NCBI GenBank assembly: GCA_965656875.1
Contig: CBFHMJ010000027.1
Location: 62,001 to 126,000, forward strand
Direction of reading: 5' to 3'
Origin: CBFHMJ01 sp965656875
GTDB lineage: Bacteria; Pseudomonadota; Gammaproteobacteria; Enterobacterales; Alteromonadaceae
Length of the DNA: 64,000 nucleotides
The notes under the pieces are model-generated. The model had not been told where the DNA came from. It did not search any database and saw only the letters and a list, made by a program, of their open reading frames with translations. Positions 16,738-23,998 of the stretch are shown piece after piece; position 1 is the stretch's first letter; each line of letters starts with the position of its first letter. The translations under genes were made by a program, and so were the position numbers.

Positions 16738-18486
16738 TTGATTGATAAATACGGGCTTGATGCTTGTTTTCAGGAACAGTTAAACGGCATAATCGGTTGG
16801 TTTTTGGGGAAACATCAGGGTGTTGAGTTGTCACAAGCAATATCACAAGAAGCGTTTGAATTAAGCTGGCAATGGTTATCGGATAATAAGTTAATCAGTG
16901 GGCTTATCATTGCATTTATTGGCGGTGCGATCGGCTATGTATTAAGTCGGTTTAGCGAGTTTAATAAAATAGAAGATGACGTGATCAAAGATGCTCGGTT
17001 ACCGACCGACGATGAAAAAGCTATTTTCCGACGTGGTTCTAAAGCAATTCATGAACACCTGAATTCGCTGTCCGCAGACCAGCAAAAAGAGTTTCGTCTT
17101 ACCAAAGCTTTACACACAATTTATACAAAATACCTAAGCAACAGCCTGCATCGTAAATACCATGAAGCGATTAAACTACTTGAACATTCTCTTAACTCGT
17201 TTTTTAGCCCTCCTGATAAACAGTCATCATTTACGGGTTATTTAACAAACTCGAGTTTGGACCGCTGTTTATTGTTGGCCTTGATTTATCCTCTATTGAT
17301 GTTTACGGGCAACTGGGTGGTGACCGGGTCTGGAAGCATTGGGAATATAATTTTATTTAATTCAGACAACACTGTGTGGCAACGGATGGGTTACTTGCTG
17401 TCACTTATAGTTAGTGCCTTATTAATAAAGACCGGATTCAAATCATCTGGTATCAAACGTTACCGCTTTCTAGTTGCTGCTGGTGCTTTTGCTGGTGCTT
17501 TTGCTGGTGCTTTTGCTGATGCAGGGGCTTTTACTGGTGTTTTAGTTGGTGTTATAGCTGGTGTTTTAGTTGGTGTTATAGCTTTTACTGGTGCTTTTAC
17601 TTTTGCTGGTGCTGTTGCTTTTGCTGGTGCTGGTGCTGTTGCTTTTGCTGGTGCTGGTGCTTTTGCTGGTGCTGGTGCTGTTGCTTTTGCTGGTGCTGTT
17701 GCTGGTGTTACCGTTGTAATCAACTTATTTAACAGAATCGACTTTCTACGACGTACGTCCTCCGCAAGGTATTGGTTAGTTTTTTACGGGTTATTCAGCT
17801 TTTATTTAATATCCAGTATTGTATTGGTTAGTTCGATTGGAAGATTTAAAGAATTTCTTTTATTACCATTATTTCTAGGTTTCCTGCCGTTATTTAACGC
17901 CTTGATTGACTGGCTATCGGTCGCGGCCACTCGCTATTTGTTGCATCAAATCAAGCAACATACGCAGTCTTTCAGCAAAATTATTGCTTTCGCTATTTTC
18001 GATCTACTTCTCGCTTTGTTTTTTGTCTTACTGATTACCGGATTAATGTGCGTCATCCTTGGGACAGTCAATCAGTTAACCCTGATAGTTAGTGATAAAC
18101 CGGCGTTGAATATGGCCGTGGTGATGGAACAGATTCGCCACCCGGAGACCATGCACGACAACTGGTGGATTCATGGCATGTTGCTGTCTACGATTTTACC
18201 AACCTTGTTGCACCTGGGTTTTGCATTATATGCGTTGGCGATGTGGGTTATCTGGCATCGCCCTGATGATGTAGTGACTAATTTTTACCATGATCAACTG
18301 GCCCGATTAACGTTAAAACGCAGCCAGACGCTTGGCTATGTATTGGTGGTGCCGATGATTATGTTGGTATTAACCGGGTTTTGGTGGTTGGTGGGTTCAT
18401 TGGATCAGGCATTTTTACAACTGTGGTACTGGGCCGACTGGGTGTTGTTGCAGGTTGATTCTGGGTATGTGACGCCTGAGATTTAA
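16738..18486 (+). CDS. Polytopic membrane protein with Ala/Gly repeat segment
   Basis: I do not recognise this family. The frame is open from 16642 but the only plausible initiator near the 5' end is a TTG at 16738 without a visible ribosome site; no ATG occurs in frame for the first 180 or so residues, so the start is uncertain. About 582 residues: one membrane segment near 58-78 (GLIIAFIGGAIGYVL), a soluble domain of about 110 residues (DDEKAIFRRGSKAIHEH and following), two segments near 175-225, a low-complexity hydrophobic Ala/Gly/Phe/Val tract (about 241-325), then four or five more membrane helices ending WYWADWVLLQ. It is followed after 367 bp by the Abi_2 gene and is probably part of the same accessory module. 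Confidence 0.65.
   Translation: MIDKYGLDACFQEQLNGIIGWFLGKHQGVELSQAISQEAFELSWQWLSDNKLISGLIIAFIGGAIGYVLSRFSEFNKIEDDVIKDARLPTDDEKAIFRRGSKAIHEHLNSLSADQQKEFRLTKALHTIYTKYLSNSLHRKYHEAIKLLEHSLNSFFSPPDKQSSFTGYLTNSSLDRCLLLALIYPLLMFTGNWVVTGSGSIGNIILFNSDNTVWQRMGYLLSLIVSALLIKTGFKSSGIKRYRFLVAAGAFAGAFAGAFADAGAFTGVLVGVIAGVLVGVIAFTGAFTFAGAVAFAGAGAVAFAGAGAFAGAGAVAFAGAVAGVTVVINLFNRIDFLRRTSSARYWLVFYGLFSFYLISSIVLVSSIGRFKEFLLLPLFLGFLPLFNALIDWLSVAATRYLLHQIKQHTQSFSKIIAFAIFDLLLALFFVLLITGLMCVILGTVNQLTLIVSDKPALNMAVVMEQIRHPETMHDNWWIHGMLLSTILPTLLHLGFALYALAMWVIWHRPDDVVTNFYHDQLARLTLKRSQTLGYVLVVPMIMLVLTGFWWLVGSLDQAFLQLWYWADWVLLQVDSGYVTPEI
17475..17708 (+). repeat. In-frame coding minisatellite (GCTGGTGCTTTT-type units)
   Basis: The region is built from units of GCT, GGT, GTT and TTT codons. 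It contains three 12-bp units (GCTTTTGCTGGT), a perfect 24-bp tandem duplication (17536-17559 and 17560-17583) and repeated 18-bp blocks related to GCTGGTGCTGTTGCTTTT. The plus strand is almost free of A. All periods are multiples of three, so slippage would change the length of a hydrophobic segment without shifting frame. Confidence 0.9.
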
Positions 18487-18853
18487 CATAAACTGCTCTC
18501 AACCCGATTACAAACATCCGACAAACACACGGTGTATACCAGACGATTGTGTTTACGTCCGCTTCATAATTAAGGCAAATGAATATCTCTCGTTAATTTT
18601 TTAAATTAGGGCTTGCAATTCCCTAATAACAACACTAGTATTTATTTCAACAACACCCCTCAAGCCTCTGGCGCGGAATACCGTGTTAAGCTCAAACGGA
18701 GGGGTTACTTGTTTCTGGACCTGGTAAAAACGTAACTGGTAAAAAAGTAACACGAATAAAAGTGCCAACAAATCAGTTAAATCTGATTGCATACATTCAG
18801 CAGAACACAAAGGGAATAACGACGGACTGTCAACGGATTAAGGAGCAATAACT
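18487..18853 (+). ncRNA. Candidate structured RNA upstream of Abi_2 gene
   Basis: 367 bp without a convincing gene but dense in pairing. Hairpin ATTAGGG/CCCTAAT lies at 18605-18627. Stem ACCCCTC/GAGGGGT (18655-18661 with 18699-18705) encloses a CGCGG-AATA-CCGTG hairpin (18672-18685). An alternative stem GTTACTT/AAGTAAC (18704-18710 with 18745-18751) shares bases with it. Hairpin AATCAG/CTGATT lies at 18771-18788. Two 15-bp direct repeats at 18721-18735 and 18736-18750 differ by one base. A further pair, AAACACA/TGTGTTT, is at 18523-18529 and 18548-18554. AbiF-type genes are known to carry a conserved adjacent non-coding RNA that acts as antitoxin; that this is such an RNA is inference. A structured 5' leader is the alternative. 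Confidence 0.45.
18721..18750 (+). repeat. 15-bp tandem repeat, two copies
   Basis: CTGGTAAAAACGTAA and CTGGTAAAAAAGTAA follow each other directly with one mismatch, inside the structured spacer before the Abi_2 gene. Confidence 0.85.
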
Positions 18854-19993
18854 ATGGATAGCGATGTTAAAGTAACAACGGAAAACATGGATGTCGGAAG
18901 GGGTAAAGCAAAAGCCTTTAAGGAAGAAAAAAACACTGCACAAATAAAACCCGCAACGACCAGCAATAATACACCCCCATCAACATCCTCTCAGAAAAAA
19001 ATCTTCAATAAAAAACCATTAACGACCGAACAGCTGATGAAAAAACTCGCCGGTCAGGGACTAATTTTTCCAACCGATGCTGAAGCACGACGGCGTTGTG
19101 AACGGCAACTGGAGACTATTGGCTACTTTCGATTACGAGAATACTGCTTGCCGTTTATGGAGCGTGTCACTGATAAGGCTGGCAACTCTGGTTGCAAAAA
19201 ACACTTTCAACCTGGCACCACATTCGACGATGTGATCGCCTTGTATCAGTTCGACAGTGAGTTGAGGCTGCATTTGCTCAAAGCCATAGAACATATTGAA
19301 ATTGCAGTGCGTAATGCCTGGGTGACGTTGATGTTGAATATGGCTGATGATCCTCACGCCTGGTGTGATCCTCGTCGTAGCCAACACATTGTAAAAAATC
19401 CCTGGTTACAGCAAAAGCTGCTACACCGCCTTGCCAGTAATTTAAAAGACAGCAGTGAAGTGTTTGTTAAACACTACCGGAAACATTATGAAATCCCATT
19501 TTTACCGCCAGTCTGGATTGCAGTGGAGGTGATGACGTTTGGCGAGTTATCACAATGGCTGTCAAATACCCAGGCTGGAAAACTTAAGCGCCAGTTAGCC
19601 AGGGAATTTGGTTTACCTACCATTGAAAGCCTGGAAAGTGTATTACAACACCTGGCGCTGGTCAGAAATACTTGCGCTCACCACGCCCGAACCTGGAATC
19701 GACGTTACACCAAACGACTTCCAATCATAAAACGGTTACAACCGGCATTAACCACAGAACAAACTCAAAACAATCACCCTACTCAACCTGGCGCTAACAG
19801 AGCGGCACAAGTCCGTACCAGTAACACGCTAAATAACTCGTTTATTATTATTCAGCATCTGTTAAACAGGCTTGGGCAGTTTACTGAATGGCAACCGGGG
19901 TTGCAGCGTTTACTGGCCAGAATTCCTGCACGGTTCTTACCCTTTATGGGCCTCAACCTTCAAAAGCAATCAGACAGTAAACCAGAAAAATAA
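18854..19993 (+). CDS. Abi_2 family abortive-infection protein (AbiD/AbiF-like HEPN RNase)
   Basis: 379 residues, started at an ATG with AAGGAG 8 nt upstream. After a charged, Ser/Thr/Pro-rich tail of about 50 residues the Abi_2 domain begins: TEQLMKKLAGQGLIF, ERQLETIGYFRLREYCLPF, then FDDVIALYQFDSELRLHLL and AIEHIEIAVRNAW. It ends with a HEPN active-site motif R-x4-H at Arg271-His276 (LVRNTCAHHARTWNRR). This is the AbiD/AbiF group of phage-defence proteins; HEPN proteins with this motif cleave RNA, and AbiF is reported to be a toxin held by an RNA antitoxin and a relative of Cas13. A strong terminator follows. It lies in an accessory module with the repeat-bearing membrane protein. The N-terminal tail is longer than I expect for the family. 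Confidence 0.88.
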   Translation: MDSDVKVTTENMDVGRGKAKAFKEEKNTAQIKPATTSNNTPPSTSSQKKIFNKKPLTTEQLMKKLAGQGLIFPTDAEARRRCERQLETIGYFRLREYCLPFMERVTDKAGNSGCKKHFQPGTTFDDVIALYQFDSELRLHLLKAIEHIEIAVRNAWVTLMLNMADDPHAWCDPRRSQHIVKNPWLQQKLLHRLASNLKDSSEVFVKHYRKHYEIPFLPPVWIAVEVMTFGELSQWLSNTQAGKLKRQLAREFGLPTIESLESVLQHLALVRNTCAHHARTWNRRYTKRLPIIKRLQPALTTEQTQNNHPTQPGANRAAQVRTSNTLNNSFIIIQHLLNRLGQFTEWQPGLQRLLARIPARFLPFMGLNLQKQSDSKPEK

Positions 19994-20029
19994 AAAAGCG
20001 ACACAGAAGTTTTCTGTATCGCTTTTTTT
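19992..20029. terminator. Intrinsic terminator after Abi_2 gene
   Basis: AAAAAGCGA-x-ACAGAA pairs with TTCTGT-x-TCGCTTTTT, followed by a T-run. The 5' arm begins in the stop codon of the Abi_2 gene. A-rich and T-rich flanks allow use in both directions. Confidence 0.9.
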
Positions 20030-20032
20030 ATG

Positions 20033-20152
20033 CGGTTTGATTCACTCGCGTAGCCTGGTTCACCAGAGTTATTGCCTCAAGCGAACACGTTAGTCTGATT
20101 CTGACCAGTGGTGGCTGGTGTATGAACCACTCTGGCTACGCGTGCGAAACCG
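20033..20152. repeat. 120-bp imperfect palindrome between convergent genes
   Basis: The ends are CGGTTT (20033) and AAACCG (to 20152). A perfect 9-bp pair CGCGTAGCC/GGCTACGCG lies at 20047-20055 and 20134-20142, then TGGTTCA/TGAACCA at 20056-20062 and 20123-20129, then CCAG/CTGG. Small bulges separate the blocks. It fills the gap between the Abi_2 terminator and the stop codon of the peptidase gene. It may be a MITE-like insertion, a REP-type unit or a large bidirectional terminator. Confidence 0.75.
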
Positions 20153-20155
20153 TGA

Positions 20156-22039
20156 TTAGTTGTAAGCCCAATCCCAGGTCAGACCTGAAAATGCGTTATA
20201 AGCACGGATACCTGTGTGGTAGGTGTCCGCTGCTGGTCCAGTAACAGTACAGCTTTCTGAGTTACCTGATTTATAAGGACGGCAATCATACGCGCTGGTC
20301 GTTGGCTCTGAACCACGACGTAGATATAAGTCTGCGTCACCTGAACCACCAGAGATAGAAACCGTTAAGCTGCTCATGCCTGAAGGCACGTCTGTTGTAC
20401 GACGAACCCAGTTACCTGTTGACGCACTTAGGTTCGCTTCGCTACCGCTCGCTGGAGGATTACCACCGCCACCGCCTGAGGTGTCGTAAGAACCAGTAAG
20501 TGTTACGCCTGAGTAAGCGCTGTAGCCACGAAGCATTACATGCCACGTACCGGTTTGTGCAGTTACGTTACACGTCTCGTTGTTACCTGATTTGTATGGA
20601 CGGCAATCATAAGTGCTGGTCGTTGGTTGTTGGCCGAAACGAACATACATATCCGCATCACCCGTACCACCTGACATAGCGAAAGTCAGATTTGATGCAC
20701 CTGCTGCTACGTCCATTGTGTAATACGTATTAACGCCAGCACCGCCACTTTGATTCGTAAGCGCTACGCCGTTTTCAAGAACATTTCCTGTTCCACCACC
20801 GCCGCCAGATGCTGCTGCATTACCCAGTTCGATAACGTAAGCGGCTGCAAGCTTAGCGAATTTAATTGCGTGAGACGCATCGCCGCCCGCAGTTGCCAAT
20901 GTATCATCAGCAGTGTGAATTTTTTGGTTGTGTTGGCCGAACTCAGCTTCGAAAGGCATTGACGCCGGGAAGCCATTGTTATGCCATGATGCGTGGTCTG
21001 AACAACCATAACCACAGTTGTCATAACCCCAGTTGATCGTTGGAATATATTCATCCATTAACTGGCCCAGATATGCATTCTGAGCCGCGTTGGTGTAATC
21101 GCTCATCATAACGATATCGTTTTGTGAGCCTTTATAAGCAGTCATATCTAACTGAAGAACACCGATGATGTTGTCGTTCGCGTTGTTTGCCGCTGATGCA
21201 ATATCACCTGAACCACGAAGGCCCACTTCTTCCGCTGCGTAACCCATGAACTTAATCGTTCTTTCCGGGCGAATGTTATCAGCCATCATGACGCGAATAA
21301 CTTCAGTCATTGTCGCGATACCTGAAGCATCATCATCCGCACCTGGCGCACGAGTGTTTTCGCCTGTGCTGCCAACCGTTGAATCCAGGTGACCGCCAAC
21401 AACAACGATTTCGTCAGGGCGTGAGCTACCGGTAATCGTCATGATCACTGAATCCTGGTTGTAACCAGAGTGATTGTATTTATCGACTGATACGTAAGAT
21501 TTGCCTGAAGACAGTGATTGCCAGTGAGACTGGATCCAGTCTGAAGAAGTACGTCCACCCGTTGTTGTGTAATAACGGTTAACGTAGTTATTTGACAGGT
21601 GATTGATGGTTGATTCGATATTAGCTTCCGCTAGTTTTGGCAAGGTTGCGTTGACTAACGTTTGCTGTTCGATTGGCGGCGCAGTAAACGCCTGGAACAT
21701 ATCTAAATCAGTTGCATTTAGTGCATTGATCGCACTGGTTAACGTGTTATGTACGATGAAACCACCACAACGATGGTGATTATCGTGCATTAACGTGCTT
21801 AATTCCGCTAACTGAGACTCTTTAATTTTCGCCACTAATGGTTTGTTTGGATCCGCTGCGCTGATCGCGTTTGCCTGATACAAAGGCATTTTACCGCCCG
21901 CTGTAACCAGTTCAGCTTCTGCATCGTTACCGATGGTGATCCATACTTCATTGTCTGAACTCACGTTCTGAGCTTCAAACACATGTGCCTGTGTAGAAAA
22001 GGCAAGCATCAAACCCGTAGCAATTAGTGATTTTTTCAT
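20156..22039 (-). CDS. Secreted M28 aminopeptidase (bacterial leucyl aminopeptidase type) with two PPC domains
   Basis: 627 residues. A Sec signal peptide (MKKSLIATGLMLAFSTQAHA-like, cleaved near 18) precedes a propeptide-like region to about 135. The M28 catalytic domain follows with zinc ligands and catalytic residues as in Aeromonas aminopeptidase: His217 (GGHLDST), ADDDASG (234-240), Glu270/Glu271 (GYAAEEVGLRGS), Asp298 (LQLDMT), His375 (KIHTADD), and the Cys342/Cys346 disulphide pair. Two repeated beta domains (about 425-510 and 540-625) each hold 'GDADxYxR.G..PTTS.YDCRPYKSGN', the bacterial pre-peptidase C-terminal domain, usually processed off after secretion. It releases N-terminal amino acids from extracellular peptides. 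Monocistronic. Confidence 0.94.
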   Translation of the reverse strand: MKKSLIATGLMLAFSTQAHVFEAQNVSSDNEVWITIGNDAEAELVTAGGKMPLYQANAISAADPNKPLVAKIKESQLAELSTLMHDNHHRCGGFIVHNTLTSAINALNATDLDMFQAFTAPPIEQQTLVNATLPKLAEANIESTINHLSNNYVNRYYTTTGGRTSSDWIQSHWQSLSSGKSYVSVDKYNHSGYNQDSVIMTITGSSRPDEIVVVGGHLDSTVGSTGENTRAPGADDDASGIATMTEVIRVMMADNIRPERTIKFMGYAAEEVGLRGSGDIASAANNANDNIIGVLQLDMTAYKGSQNDIVMMSDYTNAAQNAYLGQLMDEYIPTINWGYDNCGYGCSDHASWHNNGFPASMPFEAEFGQHNQKIHTADDTLATAGGDASHAIKFAKLAAAYVIELGNAAASGGGGGTGNVLENGVALTNQSGGAGVNTYYTMDVAAGASNLTFAMSGGTGDADMYVRFGQQPTTSTYDCRPYKSGNNETCNVTAQTGTWHVMLRGYSAYSGVTLTGSYDTSGGGGGNPPASGSEANLSASTGNWVRRTTDVPSGMSSLTVSISGGSGDADLYLRRGSEPTTSAYDCRPYKSGNSESCTVTGPAADTYHTGIRAYNAFSGLTWDWAYN

Positions 22040-22227
22040 TGCAACACCTTTTTATATTTTTGTAAATTTATGATTATTTTAGAATTTTATATATGTTGTT
22101 TTTTGATGATCACATGTTATTCACATGTAACCAAACGCATCGTAGCAAAAACACATAATCGTAGCAATCATGAGAACATAAATAGGTTTGTTGGTGTTTT
22201 TGGTGGAAAAATGAGGGTTTTGAACAT

Positions 22228-22261
22228 AAAAAAAGGCAAAGTACTGACTTTGCCTTTTTTT
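22228..22261. terminator. Terminator of the RND/ggt operon
   Basis: AAAAAAAGGCAAAGT/ACTTTGCCTTTTTTT around a 4-nt loop is a nearly ideal intrinsic terminator. It lies 25 bp beyond the ggt stop codon on the minus strand and is bidirectional by sequence. Confidence 0.92.
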
Positions 22262-22285
22262 GTTATCTAATAGCTTGTTAAATGG

Positions 22286-23998
22286 TTATTTTTTCTTTTC
22301 AGTTTTATCAGCATCCCAGTTAATAATCCGGGAAACTCCGCGACCTTGTTGATCAGAAGCAGCATCATAAAAGCCATTTTCAACGGTGATCGCCTGAAGA
22401 TCACCATAACCTTTTAGTTTTATCTTATAGCCAGATTTTTCAAGTGCGGCTTTTACGCCTTCGGCTGGCTCCTGAGTAAAGCGAATCGTGTCTTTTGGCA
22501 ATAACTGGTGGTGGAATCGCGGGATATTTACGGCTTGATTGGCCGACAGTCCGTATTCGAGATGATTAACAATTGCCTGGAAAACACTGGTGATGATCGT
22601 TGATCCACCCGGTGATCCGACAACCATCTCAACCTGGCCATTTTTCTTTACAATGGTTGGCGTCATGGAGGATAACATCCGTTTTTTCGGTGCGATTTCG
22701 TTGGCTTTACCACCGACAACACCAAATGCATTTGGTACACCGGCTTTAACACTGAAATCATCCATCTCATTGTTTAATAAGAATCCTGCGCCTTCTACAA
22801 CGAGGCGATTACCAAAACTCAGGTTCAGTGTGTAGGTATTACTGACTGAGTTGCCCCATTGATCCACGATAGAGTAATGGGTGGTTTGTTCGCTCTCATA
22901 TAAGCCAGGTTTAACGTCTTCGGTGACTGAAATGCTGTCCGGGTTAACTTCAGCGGCACGGCGTTTTAAATAGTCCGGTGCGGTTAACGCTTTAACCGGA
23001 ACCTTGTGAAAATCCGGGTCGCCCAGGTAGTCTGCCCGGTCGGCATAAACCCGTTTTTCGATTTCGGCAATCAGGTGAACATATTTTGCGGAATTCAGGG
23101 TTTCACCCGCAAACTCATCTTTTAAATTTTGCTTCAACGTCAATAATTGCTGAATGGCAATTCCACCGGAACTTGGCGGCGGCGCAGATAACACATCATA
23201 ACCATTCCATCGGAATTGATGAGGTGAACGCCATTCAACCTTGTAATTAGCTAAATCGTCGTAACTGACCAGTCCACCGCTTTTTTGCATCTGCTGCACT
23301 AATAATCGTGCGGTTGTGCCTTTGTAAAAATCATCCGGGCCGTTTTCTGCAATCCGCTTTAATGTCATTGCCAGTTCTGGCTGTTTAAACAATCCCGGCG
23401 TCGTCGCGGCACCAAAATAGTCAGCAAAGTTTGATTCAAATCCTTTTACGCCGTTCATCTGGCCGATGGTGCGTTTAATATCACCCGCCAGTTGAGGATG
23501 AACATTAAAGCCAACTTCAGCCAGTTCTATCGCTGGCTGAACCAGGTCTTTCCAGGGCAATTTGCCGTATTTCTGGTGTGCAGCCCATAAACCGGCAACT
23601 GTGCCTGGCGTTCCGGCAGCTTTCGCGCCCAACAGTGAGGAATATTTAATGACATCGCCGTTTTCATCGAGATACATATCCCGATGCGAGGCTTGTGGCG
23701 CGGTTTCACGGTAATCAAGGAATTGTGAACGACCGTTATGGTCTATCAACATAAAACCGCCACCGCCAATGTTACCGGCTTCAGGTAAGGTAACGGCGAG
23801 TGAAAATCCTACCGCGATTGCGGCGTCAACCGCATTACCACCCTGCTTTAACACAGATTCAGCCACTTCGGCACTGTAGTAATCCGGCATAGCAACCGCA
23901 GCCTGAGCCGCAGTCGCCTGTGAACTGTAACTGAGTGACAGGAACGCGCCTCCCACCAGTTGTGCAACAAATAAATTCGCGATATTAGCGTGTTTCAT
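22286..23998 (-). CDS. ggt: Gamma-glutamyltransferase (glutathione hydrolase)
   Basis: 570 residues with an N-terminal signal (VAQLVGGAFLSLSYSSQATA) for periplasmic export. The proenzyme self-cleaves before the nucleophile Thr372 in SEQTTHYSIVDQWGN, exactly the E. coli Thr391 context. Downstream GGSTI and the lid region FLLNNEMDDFS are also in place, as is the substrate Arg segment (LDYRETAP, Arg97). It hydrolyses or transfers the gamma-glutamyl group of glutathione and related peptides. The ATG overlaps the stop of the RND pump gene (TAATG), so it is translated as the third gene of the adaptor-pump-ggt operon, an unusual partnership. Confidence 0.96.
   Translation of the reverse strand: MKHANIANLFVAQLVGGAFLSLSYSSQATAAQAAVAMPDYYSAEVAESVLKQGGNAVDAAIAVGFSLAVTLPEAGNIGGGGFMLIDHNGRSQFLDYRETAPQASHRDMYLDENGDVIKYSSLLGAKAAGTPGTVAGLWAAHQKYGKLPWKDLVQPAIELAEVGFNVHPQLAGDIKRTIGQMNGVKGFESNFADYFGAATTPGLFKQPELAMTLKRIAENGPDDFYKGTTARLLVQQMQKSGGLVSYDDLANYKVEWRSPHQFRWNGYDVLSAPPPSSGGIAIQQLLTLKQNLKDEFAGETLNSAKYVHLIAEIEKRVYADRADYLGDPDFHKVPVKALTAPDYLKRRAAEVNPDSISVTEDVKPGLYESEQTTHYSIVDQWGNSVSNTYTLNLSFGNRLVVEGAGFLLNNEMDDFSVKAGVPNAFGVVGGKANEIAPKKRMLSSMTPTIVKKNGQVEMVVGSPGGSTIITSVFQAIVNHLEYGLSANQAVNIPRFHHQLLPKDTIRFTQEPAEGVKAALEKSGYKIKLKGYGDLQAITVENGFYDAASDQQGRGVSRIINWDADKTEKKK

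Noticed and set aside
17460..17723. Minus-strand 87-residue frame rich in PAKA repeats, like histone H1 or AlgP tails
   Set aside because: It is the exact complement of the Ala/Gly repeat tract of the plus-strand membrane protein; the repeat composition forces it, and it has no ribosome site.
18721..18750. CRISPR-like repeat
   Set aside because: There are only two directly abutting 15-bp copies with no spacers and no cas genes.
18601..18810. Minus-strand 69-residue frame in the spacer before the Abi gene
   Set aside because: It has no ribosome site or recognisable features and coincides with the block of stems; structure explains the region better.
20033..20152. Possible integron attC site
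   Set aside because: No RYYYAAC/GTTRRRY core sites are at the ends, and no integrase or further cassettes are in the window.
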